From assembly GCA_030280995.1 (NCBI GenBank), contig JASXTE010000015.1, forward strand, positions 930,001-994,000: a stretch of DNA of 64,000 nt. Reading direction: 5' to 3'. A program made the position numbers and the translations under genes. Positions 43,787 through 53,551 of the stretch are shown here, one piece after another. Each line of letters begins with the position of its first letter. The stretch's first letter is position 1. The notes beneath the pieces were generated by a model. It saw only the letters and a program-made list of their open reading frames with translations. It searched no databases and was not told the origin of the DNA. This DNA comes from Hemileia vastatrix. Its lineage: Eukaryota > Basidiomycota > Pucciniomycetes > Pucciniales > Zaghouaniaceae.

Positions 43787-44207
43787 ATGTGTAAAATTTT
43801 TGACTTGTAAAACATTTAGTGATACTCATCCCTTACTTCAATAAAATTCAGGGGGGAGTATTTCCATAATTTCTTAAAAGACTTACAAAATTCTTGACTT
43901 GAAAGAATTTTAGTGATACCCATTTTAGACCATCCTATAGTACTATCTATAGGCCTTCACCAAGGGGTTTGGAGAGAAACCATAGAGAAAACAGCTAATC
44001 ACACATAAAACACACCAAAATGATGAGAAAAAAAAGTACAATAAGCTGAGACATAATCAGTGACCCTAAATTAAGACTAAAAAATACAACTAAACACCTA
44101 AATAATACCAAAACACCATTACTCCAACTAAACCCTACATACCAGATACCCCAAATACAAATTCCAAAGGCCTATGCAGCTTTGGAACAACACACCAGTT
44201 GGAGATT
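43787..44207. other. LTR debris and gene-free stretch
   Basis: Contains a diverged unit of the G-run array and a short fragment of the T-family LTR start (43925-43995: ATCCTATAGTACTATCTATA), then unclassified AT-rich sequence. Confidence 0.6.
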
Positions 44208-44703
44208 TACTGGCTTAAATGAAACCTTTTGCTACATTCTCTGCAATTTAGTCTCAAAGAACTTGAGATTCTTCCTTCAACAAAGAATAGACAGGACCTG
44301 CCAATGGTACTGGAGCTATTAACTCTATCTGATGATTGTAGGGTTAATTGGGTGGTAGCTTGTTAGCATTACAGATTGAGAAAAAATTGATGAAGTCATT
44401 ATAAACTTCAGGTAGATTTTATTTAATGGCTTTAATATTGATTCGGTCATCCTTCTCATCTTTGAAGAATTCTGTCAAAGGTAGACCTGTATTTAGAGAG
44501 CAAAAATCAATAACTTCAAGGCTATTCAAATCCTCTTCAATTAAAGTAGTCAAGCTAGAATGTTTAGCCATATGCTCATTTAAAGAAAAATAAGATGCTT
44601 GAAATACATCTGGCAGAGAAGTGTCCACTAGAAGGACTTGGTCAGACGGATTGTTTAACTCCCTATGGACCTGCATTGATGAATCAGAAATATACTTAGA
44701 GAA
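44208..44703 (-). pseudogene. Fragment of an S-type element (protease-RT linker)
   Basis: Frame 44419-44676 reads MQVHRELNNPSDQVLLVDTS and FCSLNTGLPLTEFFKDEKDD, homologous to residues around 53128-53370 of element S. Downstream, 44208-44400 continues into the start of RT. It shares with S the exact stop pair in CTT TGA GAC TAA ATT GCA GAG. It is a remnant of an independent copy, bounded at 44703 by an LTR-like sequence. Confidence 0.8.
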
Positions 44704-46960
44704 ACGGTGTAGAGTAGACTCCTACAGTCACCTTGCTGCAGGCAGAATCCAAGGGAGTTGGAAAAACAAAAAGAAATCCCTGTCCCTCTAAGTAAATGTA
44801 ATATTCAATTAACTAAGCTTGAAGATCTGCTTGAAGAGTTGGATGAGTTAAAATTCTGAGAGTTAGAATTTAAATGCATTGGAAACCTATAATAAGACAA
44901 ATCTTAGTGCAACCAATGGTTACACCAGCCAAAAAAATTCCTAGTACCAGATTACACTGATACTATTCACAGCAAATACTTAGAGCAAGCTGCAACACTT
45001 TCCCCAGAGACTGAAAAGTACAGTAAAGTACTCCAGAAACTACCCTTGGAATGACTTGTGAAAAGGTGCCTTATTAAATAACTGCCCCAGGTTTATCCAG
45101 TTTTCCACCAAAATTGAAGAGTGTACTTTATTATATTTATATTTTATGATTTATATAAGAAAATGAATATATTTGAGTCCTCCAAAATGAGAGCTATCCA
45201 ATGGTACCCTATATTTTGATATATTGTTATTATAATTGTTGTTTTATGTTAAAATATTGTTAATTATCAAAAAGACCCTTATTATCAAAACTAAAAATTC
45301 AAAAAAAATATAGAAGACTAAGAATCTCCTCCTCTCCTTATGATTCTTCTGCTCCAGACCTTTCCAAAAATACCCTACATGCAGATGATCTACAATAAAC
45401 TATTTATCTAGTAAGCATAATAACTTTTTAACCAAACTTCACCACAGTAACCAAGTTTCAACCCATTGACCAGACTTTCCCATTGTGAGCAAATTTTTCC
45501 ACAATGAGCACTTTTTACCATAATTATCTAAGTTTTCCAGATTGAACTAATTTTGCCATAATGATCTAATTTTTCCAGATTGAGCTAATTTTGCCATAAT
45601 GATCTAATTTTTCCAGATTGAGCTAATTTTGCCACAGTGAGATTATTTTGCCACCATGACAGAATTTTTCCAGTACACTTTGCTTTTGCATTGGAAAATC
45701 ACAGGAGCAAACCGGAGCATTGGAGCTCAGTGGCCATTCCATCAGCACACCATATCTACCAATAATACTAAAAGACACTAAATCAAGTAAAACACTAAGA
45801 AAACAGTAAAATATGATAAGAAACTATCAAGACATAAAAGATAGAGAGAAATATGGGATATCCAATGATAATAATCAACTTTCAAAATTCCAAATATCCA
45901 GCCTGATAATCCAGAAAATTGCTATTAATCTTCCAAAAATAAACCCAAAAGAGCCCCAGAAAATACCCAAAAGATAGAGAATCACCCCAAAAATCCAAAA
46001 AGACCATTTCAAAATTCATAAAAAACCATCTTTCTTCACTAAAATTAGAAATCCTTAAAAAGTGACCACATTTTTCATGAAATAAATAAATCCATTTGCC
46101 TTTCTTTTTGATGAAAATATTTAAATAGACCCCATAGACCCAAAATAATCAAAAATCCAGGAAATATCATAATCCATAAAAATTGACACCATAAGTCCTA
46201 CCCTTATTTGGAATGCCACATCCTCCCTACAATATGGAATGTCCTCATTCCCAAAAATTATGCATTCAACATTTATTCATCAACTACCATCATCGTCATC
46301 ATGAACTCTTCTGATTCCTTTAGTTTTCTTAGTAAATCTTCTAATTCTTCAAGAATTTCTTCATCTGCTGTTCAACAAAATATAACCAGTTTTCTTGCAA
46401 CAGAAGGTGAGTTCTCTTAACCATAGATTTTACCAAAATTAACAAATTTTAACCCATATAGATAAAACTAAGCCCCCTGAGGCTTCTTCTTCCAACCAGT
46501 ATGTTGGAATTATTCTTCCAACAAACAATTTTAAACTTTAGATCCCACCTAGCTTCTTCTCCTTCTGACCTTGAGGAATAATGGGCTATCATTCAACACT
46601 TTAATAAGAGTGCTGAGAAATTTTTTAATGATCCAAACTAGCCACTCTTGATATAAACCCTTAACCAAAATTATTATTTTCATATGATTGAATTTTGACA
46701 ATTTAGTTGGTGCTGAATTATATAAAAAAATAACCATCTGATTCTGATGTTTCTCTCACTAAGAATAAGAGAGTAGGCTTCCATCTGTACTGAGCTAGAA
46801 TTTCAATGATCTAGACATTGTCATAAGGTCCTCCAATTTCTCTCTACCAAACTTTACATACCCAATGAAATTAAGAGAGTAGGCTTCTACCCCTACTGAG
46901 CTAGAACTGCAATTATCTAGACACCGCCATAGGGTCCTCCAATTTCCATAAATTCATCCA
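44704..46960. other. Gene-free region with LTR-like start and tandem repeats
   Basis: TGTAGAGTAGACTCCTACAG (about 44708) opens a sequence that also starts near 62940 (GTAAACTCTTACAGTCGCCT), probably an LTR family. 45541-45660 has a 38-bp tandem repeat (ATTGAGCTAATTTTGCCATA) with diverged flanks from about 45410. 46767-46950 holds two copies of a roughly 105-bp unit (AGAGAGTAGGCTTC...GTCCTCCAATTTC). A serine-rich 39-codon start at 46304 has no continuation. Confidence 0.6.
45541..45660. repeat. 38-bp minisatellite
   Basis: Units begin at 45541, 45579 and 45617 (ATTGAGCTAATTTTGCCATA, then ATGATCTAATTTTTCCAG). Diverged partial units on both sides extend it. Confidence 0.85.
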
Positions 46961-48331
46961 TCATACAAAATTTCCTACATTAACAATTCAGACCTACAAC
47001 CAAAAATCTACACAAACAAAAAATTTTGGCCAACTAAATCCCCTATTCCCAATATCATTCCATTCCTCTTCTAAAATAAATTTTGGAGATCATCAAAACC
47101 AAAAGTCCATAATACAAAGTTTTCTGCATAATTGTAAATTGAGGAGATAGACTCCAAATAATAATTTTAAATGAGTGATTGATAAAAAAATGACTGTGAT
47201 TTCCTAAATCATTCCATTTCTTCCTAATGAGTGTCCAAACAAATGATTGACAAAAGCTCCAGTTTAAGGTCATAGAGGACCACAAAAATATCTTCTAATT
47301 GATATATTTATGTCTTCAAGTGTAAAAATTAACCAGTTTATAGTCTTAGAGGACTTTTACCTGCATCATAAAACAAATGCTAGTGATCAACCAAGAAACA
47401 AATAAGCAGGTAAACAAACTTTGTGGGGTAACTGTTGATAGAGCAGCCAGCCCATCAGTTACCCCATACTTGCCAATAATAATTCTAGAAGGTTCCTCAA
47501 TGAAAAATTCTAACTAAAAAAAATACTTCTCAAATCTTGACCATTATAATTCCTAGTTTTATTGACATTTTCAGTTTTCCATGGTCTTGAAGCTTAGGAC
47601 CAATCATAAATAATCTTGAAAAGAATTTTCAGTTTTAAGTCTTGATGAACTAACCAAATAAAAAAAATAAAAAATAAAGGATGTCCCCCAGCCATTTGGA
47701 TGAGCTGAACCCCTGACACCATACCCACATCCAAGTGCACCTTGATTGTGGATACACAAGAAAGAAAAATTAAAAATATAAAATATATAAAATTTTTGAA
47801 AAAAAACTATTTTTTAAATTAAATTTTGAAATTTTGAAAATTTAAAAAATGATAATTAAATGCAAATCAAGAAAACAAACTAATGATCACTGGGTAGGCT
47901 CCTTCCAATTTGTAAAAATGATTAGGACCACCAGTGATCATCCACCCCAAAATAACAACTTTTTTTTTTAAAAAAAAAAAATTAAAAATATGATAAAGCA
48001 AAAAACACAAAAAACAGAAAAACAAATAAAATGAAACAAAAAAATTCTTGAATCCAGACTTCCAAAAGATTGTGCTGTGTCGGAGTTAGGTTCCAGTTTA
48101 TAGTCATAGAGGACTACCTATATAACAAATACAAAGCCAGGGTTCAACTAGAAACAGGGAAGGGTTGGAAACAAACATTGTGGAGTAATTGTGTATAGAG
48201 CTACCAGCTCTTTAATTACCCCCAAACTTGCCAATATTAAGTCTAGAAGGTTCCCCCATGAGCACTCCTAATAAAATTTGTTTCTACCTCATATTTTCAT
48301 CATGAAATAAAATTTCAAAATCGAAGTCACC
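46961..48331. other. Gene-free region with a long direct repeat pair
   Basis: A segment of about 190 bp at 47330-47520 (CCAGTTTATAGTCTTAGAGG to TCTAGAAGGTTCC) recurs diverged at 48086-48280. Homopolymer A runs lie between them. No coding. Confidence 0.6.
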
Positions 48332-48573
48332 ACGCAATATGGGGGGCGTACTTTTTAGCAAGTCCGCAACCTTGGACTTAATTTCACTATAGATTGAACA
48401 CACATTAAGCCATTGACAAAGAAACCATACAATCAGGGATGAACATCACTAAACAGAAAAGTTTTAGGTGGGTGTTCAAGTAGAGTTCAGTATGAGTTCA
48501 GTCTGAGTTCCATCTGAGTTCAGTCTGAGTTCAGGTTGGGAACTTGCTAGCAAGTCCACCCCCTATATTGCGT
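48332..48573. repeat. MITE-like element with internal 11-bp minisatellite
   Basis: Terminal inverted repeats of about 40 bp: the left end ACGCAATATGGGGGGCGTAC and the right end CCACCCCCTATATTGCGT pair, and GCAAGTCC lies in both arms. Inside, 48483-48535 holds five 11-bp units (GAGTTCAGTCT and variants). No coding. Confidence 0.75.
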
Positions 48574-48690
48574 ATTGAGTAATGATTGATTTCTTGAAAG
48601 ACTGTGAGATTTCCTAAAATATTGATGTTGTATTTTATCCTCATTTTTGAGTCAAACTTCAGCACTCTTTGTGCCTCTAGGGTAAAACTA

Positions 48691-49216
48691 TTACACTTGA
48701 TCAGCAGCTACCTTCTTCTTCAAGACAACACCATCCAGCTCTTCCAAAACATATGAACCACTAGAAACCTTTTCTCTAATCCTATATGTTCCATTCCATC
48801 TATCAGCAAAAATTTTCCCCCACTGACTTTCAAAACTTCTATTATACACCAACACCATATCACCAGGCCTCAAAGGTTTCCTGAGTCTATGAGCCAAAAT
48901 TTGATCACAATACCTGAAAGACTGATCCCTGATATTAATCATCCTAGAATATGCCTTCTCCAGATATTTTTCCTTCTTCTCATTGTTGCATTCTAGCATA
49001 GAGAAAATCTTCAGTAGTTTTGACAACATCTCAATCAACACCAAGATAAGATTCAGCTTCAAGATCAACTGGTAGAAACTCTCACTGACCAAAAACTAAT
49101 TCATAAAGAGAATAATCAGTTGTCCTCTAGGTGGTAATCCTGTCAGGAAATAAAACAAGGGATAAATAATTCCTCCATTTTTCAGCACTTTTTCCACACA
49201 TTTTAAACAAAGCATC
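48691..49216 (-). pseudogene. C-terminal integrase fragment of another Ty3/gypsy element
   Basis: The frame 48691-49092 has KPLRPGDMVLVYNRSFESQW, FADRWNGTYRIREKVSSGSY and VLEELDGVVLKKKVAADQV, the integrase C-terminal domain of basidiomycete Ty3-type elements. Upstream to 49216, broken by stops, lie KMCGKSAEKWRNYLSLVLF and a YELVFGQ-like block. It is cut at 49217 by the Q LTR. Related to neither S nor M at this end. Confidence 0.75.
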
Positions 49217-50637
49217 TGTCAGCCTGTATATCCCCAGGACTGAGTAAAAAGTACTTATAAGTTATGTTAAACACATGAACTATACATGGGAATAATAATT
49301 AAGAGTACACAAATAGTATACATAAGTAAATTTATGATAATATACAAAATATGCCATTATAAGACATTATATACATGCATATATCCACCTTTTATAAGTC
49401 TTAGGTACTTAATATTAAGTTGGAATATGTTAGGGTAATATTAAGAGCCTTAAGTATAAGGATACATAATTTTTAAGTACACTTAAAGCTGTTATTTTCA
49501 CTTTTTTATGCAAAAAACAAGAAATGCGCTTTATTTCACTTAAAAGTTGACTATATGCGCCATAAAATTGAGAATATCAAAAATGCGCTTTGACAGATCA
49601 ATTTTTCTCATTTAGAACTATTGATTTGGCTATTTAAATTCATAAAATTAACACTTTTAAAATTTGGTGTTTTTTATGCCAGAAATGGCTTCTGTGTACT
49701 GGCCACATACTGCCTGCTTTTTTCCCGTGTGAATAGCTTCATTTTCAGAAAAGTTAGCTTTTTCACACTATAATTACCCCACATTATATGCCCACTGTGG
49801 GGAAACACACTAAAATAGGCAACAGGCACTTATTTAGTGTCCTAGCTTAATTAATAATGCATTGACCTTGTTTATATGCACTAATTTCATTAATAACCTT
49901 ACTCTTGGCGTCTTATTTCATCATCATGCTTAAATTTGCCTAAATTTAGTCAAGGATTTACCCATGCAAGCGTCTGCCAAGGACTGCATGTAGTTACACC
50001 ACATCTCACACTCTTTTTTGGGTTTTTGGGTGATTTCTCAGTCAATATTGGGTATTTTTGAATGGGAATTTCACGTAGTATAATTTCAGGATTAGCCCCA
50101 TTATTTCTACAGTGAATCTCCCTTATTATTAAGCTATTATTAACCTTTTAAATTCCCCTTTAGGCTTTTATATTATTTTTTACTATGCATATATTCTCTT
50201 TTTATCTTATTTCTTAATTTTAATGGATTTTCCTTATTAATACAGGATTTTGGCAGTTATTACTCTTCTAATTATGTCAGGGATTACTGGGAATGTTGAT
50301 GGAAATGTCTATTAGCTGTTTAGAGGCGTCATCAACTGTGTATTGGGTGGTACATCAAGGGAATCATTGGGGAACTCATTGTGTATAAAAGGAGGAGGGT
50401 TTTTGGTTGTATTTCTTCATTCTTTATCATTTACAATTTAACCAATATAACCAAATAAATTACAATACATATCAATTAGTACTTTTATAAGACTTTTGAA
50501 TAGTATCTGAATTAAAAAATCTATTTTTCTACCAACTACAAAGATTGTAAGCCATATATAAAAATAGTGAGAATTATATTACTGAGACCTTTAATTTTGA
50601 TTATATTTTACTACTTGTTGGATTTATACTACAGTAT
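49217..50637 (+). repeat. 5' LTR of element Q, first part
   Basis: Starts TGTCAGCCTGTATATCCCC and is homologous over its length to the M LTR in opposite orientation, but much more diverged than the two M LTRs are from each other. It ends in the target copy AGTAT (50633-50637). Confidence 0.9.
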
Positions 50638-51410
50638 TGTCACGCGCCGCATGACATTCGAGGCAAAAGCAGCTCATTAAATCAATAATATCGAGTCCTA
50701 AATCTATACTCGAAGCGCAGAAAGCAATTCTCCATAGCAACTGCGATCCCCCTTTGTGTACTTACTATTTAACTGCGCTAGCCTAAACTCTAAATCTAAA
50801 TTAGTCAATCTCCCAATAGGGTGCCTTAGTCTCCTTTTCAATAAGCGACGGACAGCGCTAGGATCAACGTAATAGTACAGTAGTAGTTTTCATTAAAAGT
50901 TTTGTTAATTAATTAAAAAGGGGTAAATTGAGCATGGACGGATATTTAGCAAAGAGGGTCTAAGTGTATGTTAGTAATGGTCAATGGTATGGGAATGGTG
51001 CAATGAAAGGGAGGTCAATGCAAGGAGGAATAAAGGATATAAAAGGGTTGGGTATTTGGTTCGATATTCCTTAGAATTAAATTATAAAACGTATTTACAT
51101 TAATAGTGGTAAAAATCTTTAAGTTAAATCATTGTTATTGTATCTTTCTTTTATTTTCTCAATATTCATTTTTAAATCCTAAATCTTTGAGTATTGAGTT
51201 TCCAACCCTTTGTGAGATCTTAAGAATTCCTATTACCTTTGAAAATATTTTATAATTCTTCTCGAATGAACCTCGAACCTGTAGCTCTTACTTCGAGTGA
51301 CCTTCGAATCACTTCCTCGAATCATTCCTCTGTGCTTCAAAGAAGTTTCTAAATCTCTCATCTCACTTTCAGGAACATCCTTGACCTTGTGCGTAGGTCC
51401 TCCGGTGACA
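50638..51410 (+). repeat. 5' LTR of element S
   Basis: 773 bp, TGTCACGCGCCGCATGACA to GTCCTCCGGTGACA. The internal sequence after it (GTATAATTTAATTCTCC) shows no obvious tRNA-complementary TGG primer site. Confidence 0.95.
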
Positions 51411-51482
51411 GTATAATTTAATTCTCCGTAGTTCTCATTCTTTGCACTACTACGTCCTTTTAGGTGTTTTTAAAGTTTTAAA

Positions 51483-52670
51483 ATGGCACCTGTTCAACGC
51501 ACTCCTCCTCCAGGCGCTACTACTAGAGCTCGCGCTAGGGGCAGGCCAACAGCCACAAGGTCTGTTTCCCGCACTCACTCTTTGGAACCACTCGACCTTA
51601 GGGAACGGCAAAATTCAGTTCAATCTGTAGAAGACATCCCACAAGATTTTGAGGATTCTAGTGATGAAGAAGAAGGAGAGGATACAATGCACGAGGCACC
51701 ATCAGCCCCAGCCAATCACCCTTCTGGTCAATCCTCAGAACCTGGACCATCTAACTCTCTGGAAGATTTCATGAGACTTTTCATGAAAACCCTTTCAAAT
51801 CCAACGTCTTCAGAGGGATCTAAGTTCAAAACTCCTTCTATGAAATCTCCTGACAAATTTGACGGAGATCACCCTGACAGATTGTGACCCTTCTTGCAAA
51901 CCTGCAAGCTACTGTTCCATAATGACCCTCGAAACTTCAACAGCAACTGATCAAAGGTTGTTTATGCTTCTTCATTCCTAGCCGGGAAAGCAGCAAGATG
52001 GTTTGAACCTTATCTGCTCATGCTTTCTTCAACAGAAACCCACTTACTTATCAATAATTGGGAAAATTTCAAAGACCAACTTTTTACGTTGTTTGGGGAC
52101 CCTAATGAAACTGAAAACGCAGAAATTGAACTTGATTTTCTTCGCATGAGTGATAATGGTAAAGCCTCTGAATATATCTCGAACTTCAGAGAACTTCAAA
52201 CTCGAGTAGGTTGGAATGATGCTGCCCTTAAGTATCATTTCAAGAAAGGACTTCCTTTGAGGATTCTGGATCAATTAAATCTTCACGGTCAGAAGATGAC
52301 TACTTTAACGGATTTAATGGATTGAACCCTCAAACTTGACGGCGTTTATCAAGGACGACTTCAACATCGTCAATATGCCAACAAATCTCAAGGCCTAAAT
52401 TTTAAATCGGGAACTTCTTCACACCCACGACCAAATCAATCCTCCTTGACTCAATCCAAACCCAATAAGGGAAAGGATAAACCTCAACCAAAAGGCTCAA
52501 CCCCAGGCGATATCAGCAAAGTACTGGATCCTAAAGGGGAACATAAAGAAGCTGAGAGGAAGAGACAAGCAGATAATGGGTTATGTATGTATTGTGGGGG
52601 TAAGCACAAGTTGGAAGACTGTGTAAAGTTGAAGGAAAGAGAAGGTACTAGTTTGAAGTCAAAAAACTAG
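51483..52670 (+). pseudogene. Gag of element S
   Basis: One frame of 395 codons from ATG 51483 to a double stop TAG TAG at 52668-52673, interrupted by TGA at 51885, 51948 and 52323. An Arg- and Ser-rich N terminus (TTRARARGRPTATRSVSR) is followed by an acidic stretch, a Ty3 capsid-type Retrotrans_gag domain (SPDKFDGDHPDRL; LAGKAARWFEPYLLM; NWENFKDQLFTLFGDPNE; FRELQTRVGWNDAALKYHFK) and a zinc knuckle CMYCGGKHKLEDC near 52590. It would form particles and bind RNA. At least two of the three TGA codons stand where an Arg is expected. The true end is the TAG pair, overlapped by the pol frame. Confidence 0.9.
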
Positions 52671-53545
52671 TAGATAGTTTACTTGTGTGCAAAGCAAACT
52701 ATCTTATCTCTCCCAGTGCACAGAACCTCCATGTCTTAAGGACTGGAGTTGCCTTAAACCGCTTGAGATTCATTCTTTTTAAGGAGGATATCCCCTTCAG
52801 TTGTCTTATAGACTCTGGAGCTTCAATTTCTTTTGTTAGTTTATCTTTTGCCAAGAAGCTTCAACTAACATTTACAGATGTCAATTGAACTCCAATCTAT
52901 TTGGTCGAATCAGAGGAACCCAAATATTGGGTAAGTAAGAAAGTTTTATGGGTTTTCAACTTTCCGAACTTTCCCCCCTTCGAGTGGGAATTATCAGTCT
53001 TGGACGCCCCAAGGATGGACGATAACATTCTTGGCCATGACTTTTTAGCGCATTGGAATCCCGAAATTGATTGGACTAAGGGATTGGTCACCCCACGCTC
53101 TAAGTATATTTCTGATTCTTCAATGCAGGTCAATAGGGAGTTAAACAACCCGCCTGACAACGTCCTGCTAGAGGACAAATCTCTTCCAGATGACTTGAAA
53201 GCATCTGATCTTTCTCTAAATGAGCAATTGGCTAACCTTTCTAGCTCGATGACTTCACTCGAAGAGGATTTAAATTGCCTCGAAGTAATCGAATTCTGCT
53301 CTCTCAATACAGGTATCCCCTCGACAGATTCTCTCAAAGATGAAGAGGAAAACCAAATCAATGTTGAAGCCATTAAATCAACTCTACCAGAAATCTACCA
53401 CGATTTCCTGGATGTTTTCTCAATCCGCAAGGCCAATAAGTTACCACCTCATCGACCCTACGACCATCAAATAGAGTTAATAGGCCCAGTACCTCCGGCA
53501 GGTCCTGTCTATTCTTTGTCAAAGGATGAATCTCAAGTTCTTTGA
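52652..53545 (+). pseudogene. Protease and protease-RT linker of element S
   Basis: The pol frame opens at 52652, overlapping the end of gag in the -1 register. The aspartic protease has FSCLIDSGASISFVSLSFAK (active site DSG) and a later DNILGHDFLAHWNPEIDW block. It is interrupted by TGA at 52886-52888, where Arg fits. An acidic linker (LEEDLNCLEVIEFCSLNTG) leads to PEIYHDFLDVFSIRKANKLP and the RT N terminus, ending in TGA (53543) and TAA (53549). The protease would mature the Gag and Pol proteins. The same stop pair is found in the fragment at 44.2 kb. Confidence 0.85.
52661..52704 (+). promoter_or_regulatory. Predicted -1 ribosomal frameshift signal between gag and pol of S
   Basis: The heptamer A AAA AAC (52661-52667) lies in phase with gag, immediately before UAG UAG. 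A 9-bp perfect stem follows after 4 nt: AGATAGTTT (52672-52680) pairs with AAACTATCT (52696-52704), loop 15 nt. A -1 slip moves reading from gag (KSKN-stop) into the pol frame (KK then LVDSLLVCKANYL). Heptamer, phase, spacing and stem are read directly; activity is inferred. Confidence 0.8.
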
Positions 53546-53551
53546 GACTAA

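Noticed and set aside
46304..46420. Serine-rich start MNSSDSFSFLSKSSNSSRIS, reminiscent of N termini of transposon proteins.
   Set aside because: It is followed by stops in all frames, with no recognisable domain.
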